Source: an uncultured Alphaproteobacteria bacterium (GTDB taxonomy: Bacteria > Pseudomonadota > Alphaproteobacteria > RF32 > CAG-239). Taken from it: a DNA stretch of 11,190 nt. The stretch covers positions 1 to 11,190 of the forward strand of contig CALXTH010000032.1 of the NCBI GenBank assembly GCA_944391365.1, read 5' to 3'. The position numbers were made by a program, and so were the translations under genes. The notes beneath the pieces are model-generated. The model searched no databases. It was given only the letters and a program-made list of their open reading frames with translations, and was not told the DNA's origin. How positions within the stretch are numbered: position 1 is the stretch's first letter; the number at the start of each line of letters is the position of its first letter. This document shows positions 1 through 6,195 of this stretch, one piece after another.

Positions 1-6
1 AAGACA

Positions 7-35
7 AGTATATCATAATTAAATTTTATTGTAAA
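7..35 (-). promoter_or_regulatory. Minus-strand sigma70-type promoter (copy A) firing out of the window
   Basis: Read on the minus strand, TTTACA (30-35) and TATACT (7-12) are separated by exactly 17 bp. The flanking sequence around the -35 box is nearly the same as at the promoters of the two Cys-rich protein genes in this window (5718-5746 and 10635-10663). The gene it serves must lie left of position 1. By analogy it could encode another secreted Cys-rich protein, but this is inference. Confidence 0.6.
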
Positions 36-164
36 TTATAAATTCAAAATAAAACCTGAAATTTTGACAAATAAAAAATCCCATATTCTTAAAACACAGG
101 GGCTCAGGTCATACTAGCTTCCTTCAAAGGCAGAACAATTTCTAAAAAAATATTAAAAAAAAGC

Positions 165-193
165 TTGCTTTCTTAAAAAGTCTAATGTATAAG
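165..193 (+). promoter_or_regulatory. Probable promoter of rpmE
   Basis: TTGCTT (165-170) and TATAAG (188-193) are 17 bp apart, about 50 bp before the rpmE start codon. The match to the sigma70 consensus is fair, not strong. From 36 to 164 the DNA is AT-rich and I see no gene. A TTGACA at 64-69 lacks a good -10 partner. Confidence 0.45.
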
Positions 194-239
194 AGCACTA
201 AATTAATATGTAAAGTTCAAAAGTTTTGGAGAAATAACA

Positions 240-476
240 ATGAAAAAAGGTATTCATCCCGATTATCATGAAATTACCTATGTCATGACTGACGGGACTG
301 TTTGCAAAACCAGAAGCACCTGGGGCAAAGAGGGTGATAAAATGACTCTTGAAATTGACCCGAAGTCTCATCCGGCGTGGACAGGTATCCACCGCATGGT
401 TGACACCGGCGGCCAGGTGTCTAAATTCAACAGCAAATTTGCCGCTTTTGGTCTGAAAACAGACACCAGCAAATAA
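240..476 (+). CDS. rpmE: 50S ribosomal protein bL31, zinc-free type
   Basis: This 78-aa protein is bL31, a component of the large ribosomal subunit that contacts the small subunit at a bridge. The N-terminus MKKGIHPDYHEI, the segment TRSTWGKEGD, the IDPKSHPAWTG motif and the VDTGGQVSKFN stretch are family hallmarks. Length is normal for the family. A GGAG ribosome binding site at 227-230 precedes the ATG. Only one Cys is present (residue 22), so the four-Cys zinc site of the E. coli-type protein is missing, as is common in Alphaproteobacteria. The gene has a probable promoter upstream and a strong terminator 22 bp downstream, so it looks like a single-gene transcript with possible read-through into the next gene. 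Confidence 0.96.
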   Translation: MKKGIHPDYHEITYVMTDGTVCKTRSTWGKEGDKMTLEIDPKSHPAWTGIHRMVDTGGQVSKFNSKFAAFGLKTDTSK

Positions 477-498
477 TTTGCCTGATTTAAGTTTTATT

Positions 499-540
499 AA
501 CCTGAGCTTGGTATAACTGAGCTCAGGTTTTATTTTTTTT
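499..540 (+). terminator. Rho-independent terminator of rpmE
   Basis: A perfect 10-bp stem pairs AACCTGAGCT (499-508) with AGCTCAGGTT (520-529) around an 11-nt loop, followed by a T-rich tail to 540. The next start codon is only 13 bp after the tail, so it may also act as a partial terminator or attenuator for that gene. Confidence 0.9.
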
Positions 541-553
541 ACGGACAACGGCG

Positions 554-2182
554 ATGGTTGACATCACACACTATGAAGTTTACGTAGACAGGGGAGCCGG
601 GTGGAAACTGGACGAACGTTTCTCGGCAGACCAGCGGGATCAGGCAATTAAATTCGCCCGGGACAAGGAACGTGATAATATTTCGGTCAAACTCATCCGC
701 GAAAAATTTGATGTCTTGGACAACAGCTATCAGGAATCTGTTGAATACGTCAGCCTGAGCAATAAAAAATATAAAAAAGACAAGTCATCCAAAAATTTCA
801 ACCTTTTTGACGGTGTGGCCGTAAATTCTTCTTCGGTCAACAATATTTATACCGCGGTTGACAATACGGATAACTCCGCCGGCACCATATTGAAAGCTCT
901 GGGCAAACTGGTGCTGATTATTATTTTCAGCCTGCTGTTCGCCAATGTCGTTGTCAACCTCAGTCTGCCGATTTTAGAGCCGCTTTTGCCGGAAGAATCC
1001 TCAAAGACCATGTTGTTTTTGTTCTTCTTCGGGCTGTTTTTGATTGTGGCAACCCCGCTGATCTTAAAAAAAATCCCGTGGCAGGTCTTTGGGTTCCGCC
1101 GCCGCATCCGGCACAAAAAAATTCCCGAGCGCAAAGTTTTTGACAAAGCCGATGCAATTATGCGGCTTTATAACCTGAATGATGAATATTCCAAAGAGCT
1201 TTTGCCGACCTATCCGGAAGCCGGTGTCGAGGACAAACGCCATATTGTCGAATTTTTAAGTACCCTGATTGCCCAGCTTGACAACCAGAGCTTGTTGAGT
1301 GATGACTTCAACCGGCTGGGGCTCAAACTTCTGGTCTTTGGCGGCAGCATGGAGCTGGCACGCTACCGGCGTCTGAATATGGGACAGGCCAATTCGCTGC
1401 TTTATGAAGCTTTTCGTATTATTGACGGAACAGAAGTTGACCTGGCTTCTTTTTATGATGCCAAACGCAGCTATCAGGACAACAAAGTCGCGGTTTTTCT
1501 GACCGGGGTCGGAGCTTATCTGATGTCCCAGCTTTTGCACCAGGAAAAAATAGACAGCTACATTCTGCGCCTGACTTTTGATAAATGGAGCCGCCTGAAT
1601 CAGATAGAATATCCGTTGCGTTCGCCGGCCTCATCCGAACCGGACAAAACCGCTCCGGCCTCATCAGCCAAACCGAAAGAAAATAAAATTTTCCTGATTA
1701 GTATTCTTAACATCAGCATTCGTGTCCTTTATAACGGCGATGCCCGCTCGACAGCCGCTTATGAGGCGGAAATAAACAAATCAATGCATAACATTCTGAA
1801 TAATCTGATCAGCAAATACAGCGGGTCCAATATCCACGATAGCGAAAAATTTATGACCATACAATTTACCAATGTCAACAATGCGGTTATCTTCGCCGGT
1901 GAATTTTTGAAAGATGCCGCCGCCTATATTGAAGAACTGGCCGATGAAAATCTGATCGTCGCCGAAAAGCTGAATATTATAGAGGGAAAAATATCCGGGC
2001 TTGACGCACAAAAAGACCTTATTTTGGACTTTTTTGCTCATACCTATGACGGCGAAGTTCTGGTCGATGACAAAGTCTATGAAGCCGTAAAAAATAACGG
2101 CTATCGTTTTGAGACCCTCGGCTTCAAAAAAATGGAAAGGACACAGACAACGGCGGCCCTGTATAAGCTGATTGATGCATAA
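554..2182 (+). CDS. Two-helix membrane protein with a degenerate adenylate/guanylate cyclase-like C-terminal domain
   Basis: The 542-aa protein has four parts. Residues 1-70 form a small soluble domain (YEVYVDRGAGWKLDERF, then KLIREKFDV) of a kind I associate with alphaproteobacterial proteins near rpmE. Two hydrophobic helices lie at about 113-141 and 152-172. Residues 183-350 are mostly helical, followed by a Pro/Ala/Ser-rich linker at about 357-377. Residues 379-542 resemble the class III nucleotide cyclase fold: a helix-strand pattern like AEINKSMHNILNNLISKYSG, then FMTIQF, and an ending close to the usual 'GEVLVDDKVYEA...FETLG...LYKL' terminus. The metal-binding aspartates look replaced (ILNIS where FADI is expected, SEK where GDG is expected), so I infer a non-catalytic regulatory or sensory domain. 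The ribosome binding site is weak (ACGGA), and no promoter is visible between the rpmE terminator and the start. Substrate and partner are unknown. Confidence 0.7.
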   Translation: MVDITHYEVYVDRGAGWKLDERFSADQRDQAIKFARDKERDNISVKLIREKFDVLDNSYQESVEYVSLSNKKYKKDKSSKNFNLFDGVAVNSSSVNNIYTAVDNTDNSAGTILKALGKLVLIIIFSLLFANVVVNLSLPILEPLLPEESSKTMLFLFFFGLFLIVATPLILKKIPWQVFGFRRRIRHKKIPERKVFDKADAIMRLYNLNDEYSKELLPTYPEAGVEDKRHIVEFLSTLIAQLDNQSLLSDDFNRLGLKLLVFGGSMELARYRRLNMGQANSLLYEAFRIIDGTEVDLASFYDAKRSYQDNKVAVFLTGVGAYLMSQLLHQEKIDSYILRLTFDKWSRLNQIEYPLRSPASSEPDKTAPASSAKPKENKIFLISILNISIRVLYNGDARSTAAYEAEINKSMHNILNNLISKYSGSNIHDSEKFMTIQFTNVNNAVIFAGEFLKDAAAYIEELADENLIVAEKLNIIEGKISGLDAQKDLILDFFAHTYDGEVLVDDKVYEAVKNNGYRFETLGFKKMERTQTTAALYKLIDA

Positions 2183-2196
2183 AAGCAAGAATTTAT

Positions 2197-2225
2197 TTGA
2201 AATAACATAAAAAATATGTTATAAT
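2197..2225 (+). promoter_or_regulatory. Near-consensus sigma70-type promoter
   Basis: TTGAAA (2197-2202) and TATAAT (2220-2225) are spaced by 17 bp, 33 bp before the start codon at 2259. This is the strongest plus-strand promoter in the window and implies independent, probably high constitutive expression of the downstream 275-aa protein. Confidence 0.75.
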
Positions 2226-2258
2226 AACAACAGAATTATGTAATGAGAGGAGCTCAAA

Positions 2259-3086
2259 ATGGTCAACTCTATACCTCGTGCCTCCAATGTGGATGAGAAT
2301 GGCATCGGGCGCTGGGAAAAATCGGTTACCGATGTCAATGATATTGATGAAAGCTTCACCAATGCCCGCGATTTGGGGTATATGCGGCTGAATTACGCGC
2401 GTGTCAGCACCATCGGCCAATTATCCAAATATGACAGCCAGGATATTTATAAAATTCAGGTTCAGTCAAACGGAAAACTGTCAGTCTCTTTGCGCAGCGG
2501 TGCGGAGAGTGATGAAGTGCTCGACCTGTCCAAATATGATGAAGCGCTTGACGCCCTGAAGAAAAAGCTTGACCCGGAAGGATATGCCAAAGAACAGGCT
2601 GAAAAAGAAGAAGAGGCCAAAAAATACGGCCTGCTCGGAGAATATGGTGAAGGCCTGCAAATTCAGGTCTATATGGTCAAAAACGGTAAAGAAGTCCTGA
2701 TAGGTGATTCAACGGCAGAAGAGGGTTCGGATGAATATACCAATATGGAACAAATCCTCAATGGCGAATACCGCGCCAAAAAAGGAGATTACTATTTCAA
2801 AATCAGCCGGACGGATGATTACGATTCCAATGAAGAACTCCCCTATGTGATGCAAATCAAACAGGGAGAGAACTATAAACATGACTATGTCACCACCGAG
2901 TCTGTTTCTGAAGATACCAAAAACAAAGAAAACAGCAAAGTTCCGTCAACAACAAGCAGCAACGGAACATTGTCCTCCGTCAATGCGCTGCAAATTCAGG
3001 CGCAGCGTTATCAGGCAACGGCACAGATGCTGGAGGTCGGTTACCAGAATATGGCTAGTATCTACAGCAAAAACAGCAAATTTTAG
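2259..3086 (+). CDS. Uncharacterised protein with a PPC-like beta domain split by a charged insertion
   Basis: The 275-aa protein begins with a clear GAGAGGAG ribosome binding site 6 bp before the ATG. Residues about 28-80 resemble the pre-peptidase C-terminal (PPC) beta-sandwich: DESFTNARDLG, then a DSQDIYKIQVQ strand and GKLSVSL. A Lys/Glu-rich helical segment (about 90-125) interrupts it. The later EYRAKKGDYYFKISR looks like the closing strands of the same fold. Residues 210-240 are a Ser/Thr/Asn-rich linker, and the tail has a helical segment LSSVNALQIQAQRYQATAQM. No signal peptide or membrane helix is visible, although PPC domains are usually found on exported proteins, so localisation is open. 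The gene has its own promoter and terminator and looks monocistronic. The PPC assignment is inference from pattern; the tail is not recognised. Confidence 0.75.
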   Translation: MVNSIPRASNVDENGIGRWEKSVTDVNDIDESFTNARDLGYMRLNYARVSTIGQLSKYDSQDIYKIQVQSNGKLSVSLRSGAESDEVLDLSKYDEALDALKKKLDPEGYAKEQAEKEEEAKKYGLLGEYGEGLQIQVYMVKNGKEVLIGDSTAEEGSDEYTNMEQILNGEYRAKKGDYYFKISRTDDYDSNEELPYVMQIKQGENYKHDYVTTESVSEDTKNKENSKVPSTTSSNGTLSSVNALQIQAQRYQATAQMLEVGYQNMASIYSKNSKF

Positions 3087-3119
3087 ACAATAAATAAAAA
3101 AATAGCTTGTATAAAACGG

Positions 3120-3161
3120 AAACATTCTCTATTCTGCATAAAAATAGAGAATGTTTTTTTT
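3120..3161 (+). terminator. Strong rho-independent terminator
   Basis: A perfect 12-bp stem pairs AACATTCTCTAT (3121-3132) with ATAGAGAATGTT (3144-3155), with an 11-nt loop and a run of eight T residues to 3161. It ends transcription of the 275-aa protein gene, only 25 bp before the trcR start. Confidence 0.93.
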
Positions 3162-3186
3162 GAGATGTTGAAAGGATAATAAAAAA

Positions 3187-3819
3187 ATGACAGCTCCTTT
3201 AATGCCTAAGGCAACAGCGGTATGGCTGGTTGATAATACAACGCTGACCTTTGTTCAGATTGCTGATTTTTGCGAACTTCATGAGCTTGAAGTCCAGGCA
3301 ATTGCTGACGGCGATGTCGCTTTTAATATTATGGGAATCAGTCCGATTGATACCAATCAGCTGAGCTGGGATGAAATCCACCGTTGCGAGGCAGACCGTT
3401 CTGCCCGTTTACAGGCTAACAAAATGGAACTCAATGTCCGGGAGAAAAATGCCAAAGCCAAAAAAATGTTGTCGCCCTCTCAGCGTAGTGATAAACCCAA
3501 CGCTGTAGCCTGGATTTTGAAAAACTGCCCGGAAATTACCGATATGCAGATTTGCAAACTCATCGGCACCACCAAGCCGACCATCCAGTCAATCCGTGAC
3601 GGCTCTCATCGCGACGCAGCGAACATCCGAGCCAAAAACCCGGTAGCCATCGGTCTTTGCACAGAAAAAGACCTGGAAAAGGCCATCAATGACAGCCGGG
3701 CAAAACAGGCTGCCGCAGCAGAGAAAAAAGCAGCCGCCAAGGCCAAAAAGAAAAAAGCCAAAAAAACGACGGTAAAAAAAACAAAGGCTAAAACAAAAAC
3801 CGAAACCGCCGAAGCTTAA
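3187..3819 (+). CDS. trcR: DUF1013 family cell-cycle transcriptional regulator TrcR
   Basis: This 210-aa protein matches the alphaproteobacterial DUF1013/TrcR family: PLMPKATAVWLVDNT at the start, QIADFCELHELEVQAIADG, RCEADRSARLQ in the middle and QICKLIGTTKPTIQSIRDG further on. In Caulobacter the family is linked to cell-cycle transcription control. Two helix-turn-helix-like segments can be seen at about residues 11-42 and 106-139. They line up with each other (Trp, then Q-I, then 13 residues later Q-x-I-x-DG), suggesting an internal duplication. Residues 175-207 form an Ala/Lys-rich, histone H1-like tail likely to bind nucleic acid non-specifically. AAGGA (3172-3176) lies 10 bp before the ATG. 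I could not identify a convincing promoter between the upstream terminator and the start. The gene converges with the Cys-rich protein gene on the other strand. Confidence 0.9.
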   Translation: MTAPLMPKATAVWLVDNTTLTFVQIADFCELHELEVQAIADGDVAFNIMGISPIDTNQLSWDEIHRCEADRSARLQANKMELNVREKNAKAKKMLSPSQRSDKPNAVAWILKNCPEITDMQICKLIGTTKPTIQSIRDGSHRDAANIRAKNPVAIGLCTEKDLEKAINDSRAKQAAAAEKKAAAKAKKKKAKKTTVKKTKAKTKTETAEA

Positions 3820-3827
3820 AAACACTC

Positions 3828-3854
3828 CCCCCGCAATCCAAAAAATTGCGGGGG
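3828..3854. terminator. Bidirectional terminator between convergent genes
   Basis: A 10-bp GC-rich stem pairs CCCCCGCAAT (3828-3837) with ATTGCGGGGG (3845-3854). On the minus strand it is followed after a few bases by a short T run (TGTTTTT), so it serves the minus gene ending at 3871 well. On the plus strand the T run is weak. Confidence 0.75.
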
Positions 3855-3870
3855 TATTCAAATTAAGAAT

Positions 3871-5682
3871 TTAATAACAATTAGAATTACCAGGATATAA
3901 AAGAGCATTTCCTTGTCCACAATACCCTTTGGTATTAGTAATAGTTGCTGTGTTGGTTTTAGTTTCTCTTACATTTCCGTTACAATCTTTAGTCCCCCAT
4001 GAAACTTCCACTAACATATGATCGTAACCTCCTGTAGCCCCAGAAGGATATGTAAATAAGTTTGGATTCTTTAGAATTCTACAAGAAATAGCACAGTTAT
4101 AGGAGCTACATCCTCCCGAAGAACTACTGGAAGAAGATGAACTGCTTGAAGATGATGAAGACGAGCTCGAACTACTTCCTCCAGAACTTGATGACCGACA
4201 TTTAACAAAACAGAATAAACCGGGACGAATATTTTCCCAAGAACAAGTCTGCCCTGCAGGTTGCTCTGTATAAAAACCAAGCTTTTCACATCCGGGTTCA
4301 CAACTTTTTGAGGTCGCGACCCAAGTATAGCCACTTTCACATAAACAGGTTGCGTATTTGCCATTACAGGATGCGCCATTCCCGGCAGAAATATGTGTTG
4401 TAGAAGATGGTGTACAGTCAAACGGAAATTGAGATGTATCACATTGCTGAATGCATTGCCCGTTACTCCAGCTATAACCGCTCATACAACGGCATAATTG
4501 ATATTTTCCGTTACAACTTTTTCCGGAACCGCCTGAAATATGGCTGGAAGAACTATAAGTGCAGGCATATTTATAAGAAGTTGGACAAGTACAACTCCCA
4601 TTGCTCCATAAATAAGGAGAAGAACAGGAACAACGATCATACTTTCCGTCACATCCACTCCCCGAAGGCGATTGATAAGTCCCGGTACATGTATATTTAT
4701 AAGAACTGGAACAACAGCTTTTGCAGGACGAATATTTAGTTGTTCCGTCCCAGATGCAGGATGTGGCGCCGACAGCCGCCCCGCAGGAACAGGATTTATA
4801 AGAGCTTGGGCATTGGCAGTTGGCATATTTACCGCCGCAGGCGGTACCAACACCTTGTAACGGCGAGGAACAGGTATATAAATCCGACCGGCAGACGCAT
4901 TTATCAAAATAATTGGCGTCGTATGGGCAGCGTTTGTTGATATTCTGAACTGAGTTGCAAGAGCCGGTTTGTGTATAGCCGTCTTCTTTGCAAGCCCGCG
5001 GATTATCTAATTTGCATGAGGCGTATTTTCCGCCGCAGCTTTCACCCACGCCGTAATAAGGTTTGGTACAGGTTTGCAAGTTTGGTTTGCACTCACATTT
5101 TTCAAAATAGGTGTTGTCGTAAGGGCAATAATTGACGGGGGTTTGGACGGAGCTGCAGGAGGTCAGGGTATATCCTTCTTTATTACAGCGTTCTTTGTTA
5201 TCTAACTCCCATTCAGGTTCGTCGCCGCCAGAAGTTCCGCCCGGAGTACCGCCTGAAGAATTATCCGGGGTATTCGCCCCGCCGTAGTCATATTCATCAC
5301 CCCGGCAATTCCCCGCGTCAGTAATGAAGCACACGCTCGCAAGCTGCACGAGGTTTGTTCGGGAGTTCCCTCCCTGTTGTATAGGGAGGGACAGGGAGGG
5401 TGAGTGCTGATTAATTGTATCAGAATTAATCACACCCCTCCTAACCTCCCCTATATCTACAGGGGAGGAAAATATTGCTAATTTATTTTTATTATGGATT
5501 GCTTCGGAAAGAAGTTTGGATTGGGAAGGAAGGTGTGTGTATGAAGTGCGGTTTTTCCGCTGTGTTGAGATAAATGTATTCTTCCCAATCGGGGACATAT
5601 CAGGAGTGAGTCCGGCATGAGCGATAGTCCCAAAGCCGAGACAAGATACGGACAACAATAAAGCATAACGTATTTTCATCAT
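3871..5682 (-). CDS. Secreted Cys-rich modular repeat protein with serine linker
   Basis: About 603 aa. The start at 5682 is chosen because AAGGAG (5693-5688) sits 5 bp upstream; the next ATG (5679) is equally possible, and an in-frame TTG at 5697 would overlap the ribosome binding site. MKIRYALLLSVSCLGFGTI followed by AHA|G is a typical Sec signal peptide. Residues about 71-106 are encoded by a 106-bp palindromic repeat. A Gly/Ser/Thr linker follows, then from about 160 to 475 a series of Cys-rich modules with recurring CGGKYAxC or CNGKYxxC motifs and CPYDxxYFxKC. Two adjacent modules of about 62 aa are clear duplicates. A 20-residue Ser run (about 503-522) leads to a C-terminal domain of 80 aa that I do not recognise. 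The protein is presumably exported and disulfide-bonded. Function is unknown; a surface or adhesive role is only a guess. A promoter lies at 5718-5746. Confidence 0.85.
   Translation of the reverse strand: MMKIRYALLLSVSCLGFGTIAHAGLTPDMSPIGKNTFISTQRKNRTSYTHLPSQSKLLSEAIHNKNKLAIFSSPVDIGEVRRGVINSDTINQHSPSLSLPIQQGGNSRTNLVQLASVCFITDAGNCRGDEYDYGGANTPDNSSGGTPGGTSGGDEPEWELDNKERCNKEGYTLTSCSSVQTPVNYCPYDNTYFEKCECKPNLQTCTKPYYGVGESCGGKYASCKLDNPRACKEDGYTQTGSCNSVQNINKRCPYDANYFDKCVCRSDLYTCSSPLQGVGTACGGKYANCQCPSSYKSCSCGAAVGATSCIWDGTTKYSSCKSCCSSSYKYTCTGTYQSPSGSGCDGKYDRCSCSSPYLWSNGSCTCPTSYKYACTYSSSSHISGGSGKSCNGKYQLCRCMSGYSWSNGQCIQQCDTSQFPFDCTPSSTTHISAGNGASCNGKYATCLCESGYTWVATSKSCEPGCEKLGFYTEQPAGQTCSWENIRPGLFCFVKCRSSSSGGSSSSSSSSSSSSSSSSSSSSGGCSSYNCAISCRILKNPNLFTYPSGATGGYDHMLVEVSWGTKDCNGNVRETKTNTATITNTKGYCGQGNALLYPGNSNCY
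4815..5210 (-). repeat. Two tandem Cys-rich modules inside the coding sequence (approximate limits)
   Basis: Two consecutive segments of about 62 residues share the pattern C-K-x-x-GYT-x-x-x-C, then CPYD-x-x-YF-x-KC-x-C, then GVG-x-x-CGGKYA-x-C. Later modules (4270-4800) keep only the C-x-GKY-x-x-C-x-C part. The other secreted protein in the window (9868-10602) has one related module. Confidence 0.75.
5365..5470. repeat. Palindromic interspersed element, copy 1, inside a coding sequence
   Basis: About 106 bp, nearly identical at both ends to the intergenic copy at 10816-10919. It contains a hairpin of TCCCTCCCT with AGGGAGGGA (9 bp), a second hairpin of CCTCCCCT with AGGGGAGG (8 bp), and a weaker outer pairing between GGGAGGGTGAG and the C-rich strand to the right. 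The middle 25-27 bp differ. It is read through in the minus gene and encodes a segment including SSPVDIGEVRRG and HSPSLSLPIQQGG. Confidence 0.85.
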
Positions 5683-5717
5683 AATATCTCCTTGCAAACT
5701 TCTTTCCTACGACTCCC

Positions 5718-5746
5718 ATTATACCAGAAAAGAAAATTATTGTAAA
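5718..5746 (-). promoter_or_regulatory. Promoter (copy B) of the large Cys-rich protein gene
   Basis: On the minus strand TTTACA (5741-5746) and TATAAT (5718-5723) are spaced by 17 bp, 35 bp before the start codon at 5682. The sequence from the -35 box upstream to 5785 aligns without gaps to the region upstream of the gene at 9868-10602. Confidence 0.8.
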
Positions 5747-5779
5747 TAATAAATTTAAGCGAGAGACGAAAAATTATGC

Positions 5780-5814
5780 AAAAAGAAAGGCCAGTTTTTC
5801 CAAACTGACCTTTC
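5780..5814 (-). terminator. Minus-strand terminator upstream of promoter copy B
   Basis: GAAAGG...CAGTTT (5785-5797) pairs with AAACTG...CCTTTC (5802-5814) around a 4-nt loop. The only imperfect position (5791/5808) is a G-U wobble in minus-sense RNA but a C-A mismatch in plus-sense RNA, and the T run (5784-5780) is on the minus strand. It would stop transcription arriving from the right, although no minus-strand gene is seen there now. Confidence 0.65.
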
Positions 5815-5887
5815 GCTTCAACATTTATTCATCCCGTTATTGCAAGTAAACCTCGTTTTTTATTCTCAACCTCCCATCGCCACCCCT

Positions 5888-5969
5888 GTCATTGCAAGCC
5901 GAACTTGTTCGCCGTGGTAATCTTCCGTCCCTGTCATTGCGAGGAGGACTTTGCCCGACGAAGCAATCT
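5888..5969. repeat. Two short GTCATTGC...AATC palindromic repeat units
   Basis: Two units begin with GTCATTGC (5888 and 5933) and end with GGTAATCT (to 5923) or AGCAATCT (to 5969), so ATTGC and GCAAT/GTAAT form inverted ends. The first has an inner CGAAC-TT-GTTCG palindrome. This resembles a widespread bacterial intergenic repeat type with 'cattgcgag...gcaatc' ends. A related, truncated unit lies at 11163-11190. A further degenerate start is visible near 5838. No gene is supported between 5815 and 6195. Confidence 0.65.
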
Positions 5970-6077
5970 ATTCCTCTCTCTACCGGCACAAGGCGCACGC
6001 AGTGCGTTTCAAGTTCCAATCCCTCGACAGCAAAACGACCGGATCAAACGGCGCCCGTTTGCCCCGATCAATCCACA

Positions 6078-6131
6078 GCTAACCGATGGGATCGACCTGC
6101 CTCAAGTCGCGGGTCAAGTTGTGCCAGCTTG
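6078..6131. repeat. Intergenic repeat shared with 10983-11092
   Basis: GCTAACCGATGGGATCGA and the following bases to 6112 recur at 10983-11017 with two differences in 35 bp. The adjoining GGTCAAGTTGTGCCAGCTT (from 6112) recurs at 11073-11092 with two differences. The order differs, so the two intergenic regions are mosaics of the same pieces. Confidence 0.75.
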
Positions 6132-6195
6132 CTCAGCTTCTCTTGAACGCGTTAATAAAAAATTATTAAACTTTTGTTACACTTAAAAATAAAAA

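Noticed and set aside
64..92. Plus-strand promoter or small RNA starting from TTGACA at 64-69
   Set aside because: No acceptable -10 element at a 16-18 bp distance and no terminator-like hairpin before rpmE.
198..548. Minus-strand open frame opposite rpmE (116 codons)
   Set aside because: It lies antisense to a confidently identified ribosomal protein gene and its terminator, with no ribosome binding site or recognisable product.
4407..4940. Plus-strand and alternative-frame open frames across the Cys-rich gene
   Set aside because: They are antisense or frame-shifted shadows of the long Cys-rich gene, whose signal peptide, promoter and repeat modules support the minus-strand reading.
5668..5682. 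Lipoprotein signal in the two Cys-rich secreted proteins (SVSC and SLSC in the signal peptides)
   Set aside because: The residue at -3 from the Cys is Ser rather than Leu/Val/Ile, and good signal peptidase I sites (AHA, AFG) follow.
5888..5969. CRISPR array
   Set aside because: The units are few, unequal, palindromic and without regular spacers; no cas genes are nearby.
5892..6186. Two overlapping short plus-strand open frames in the intergenic region
   Set aside because: They consist of translated intergenic repeats (GTCATTGC units and GCTAACCGA repeats), have no ribosome binding site and no domain.
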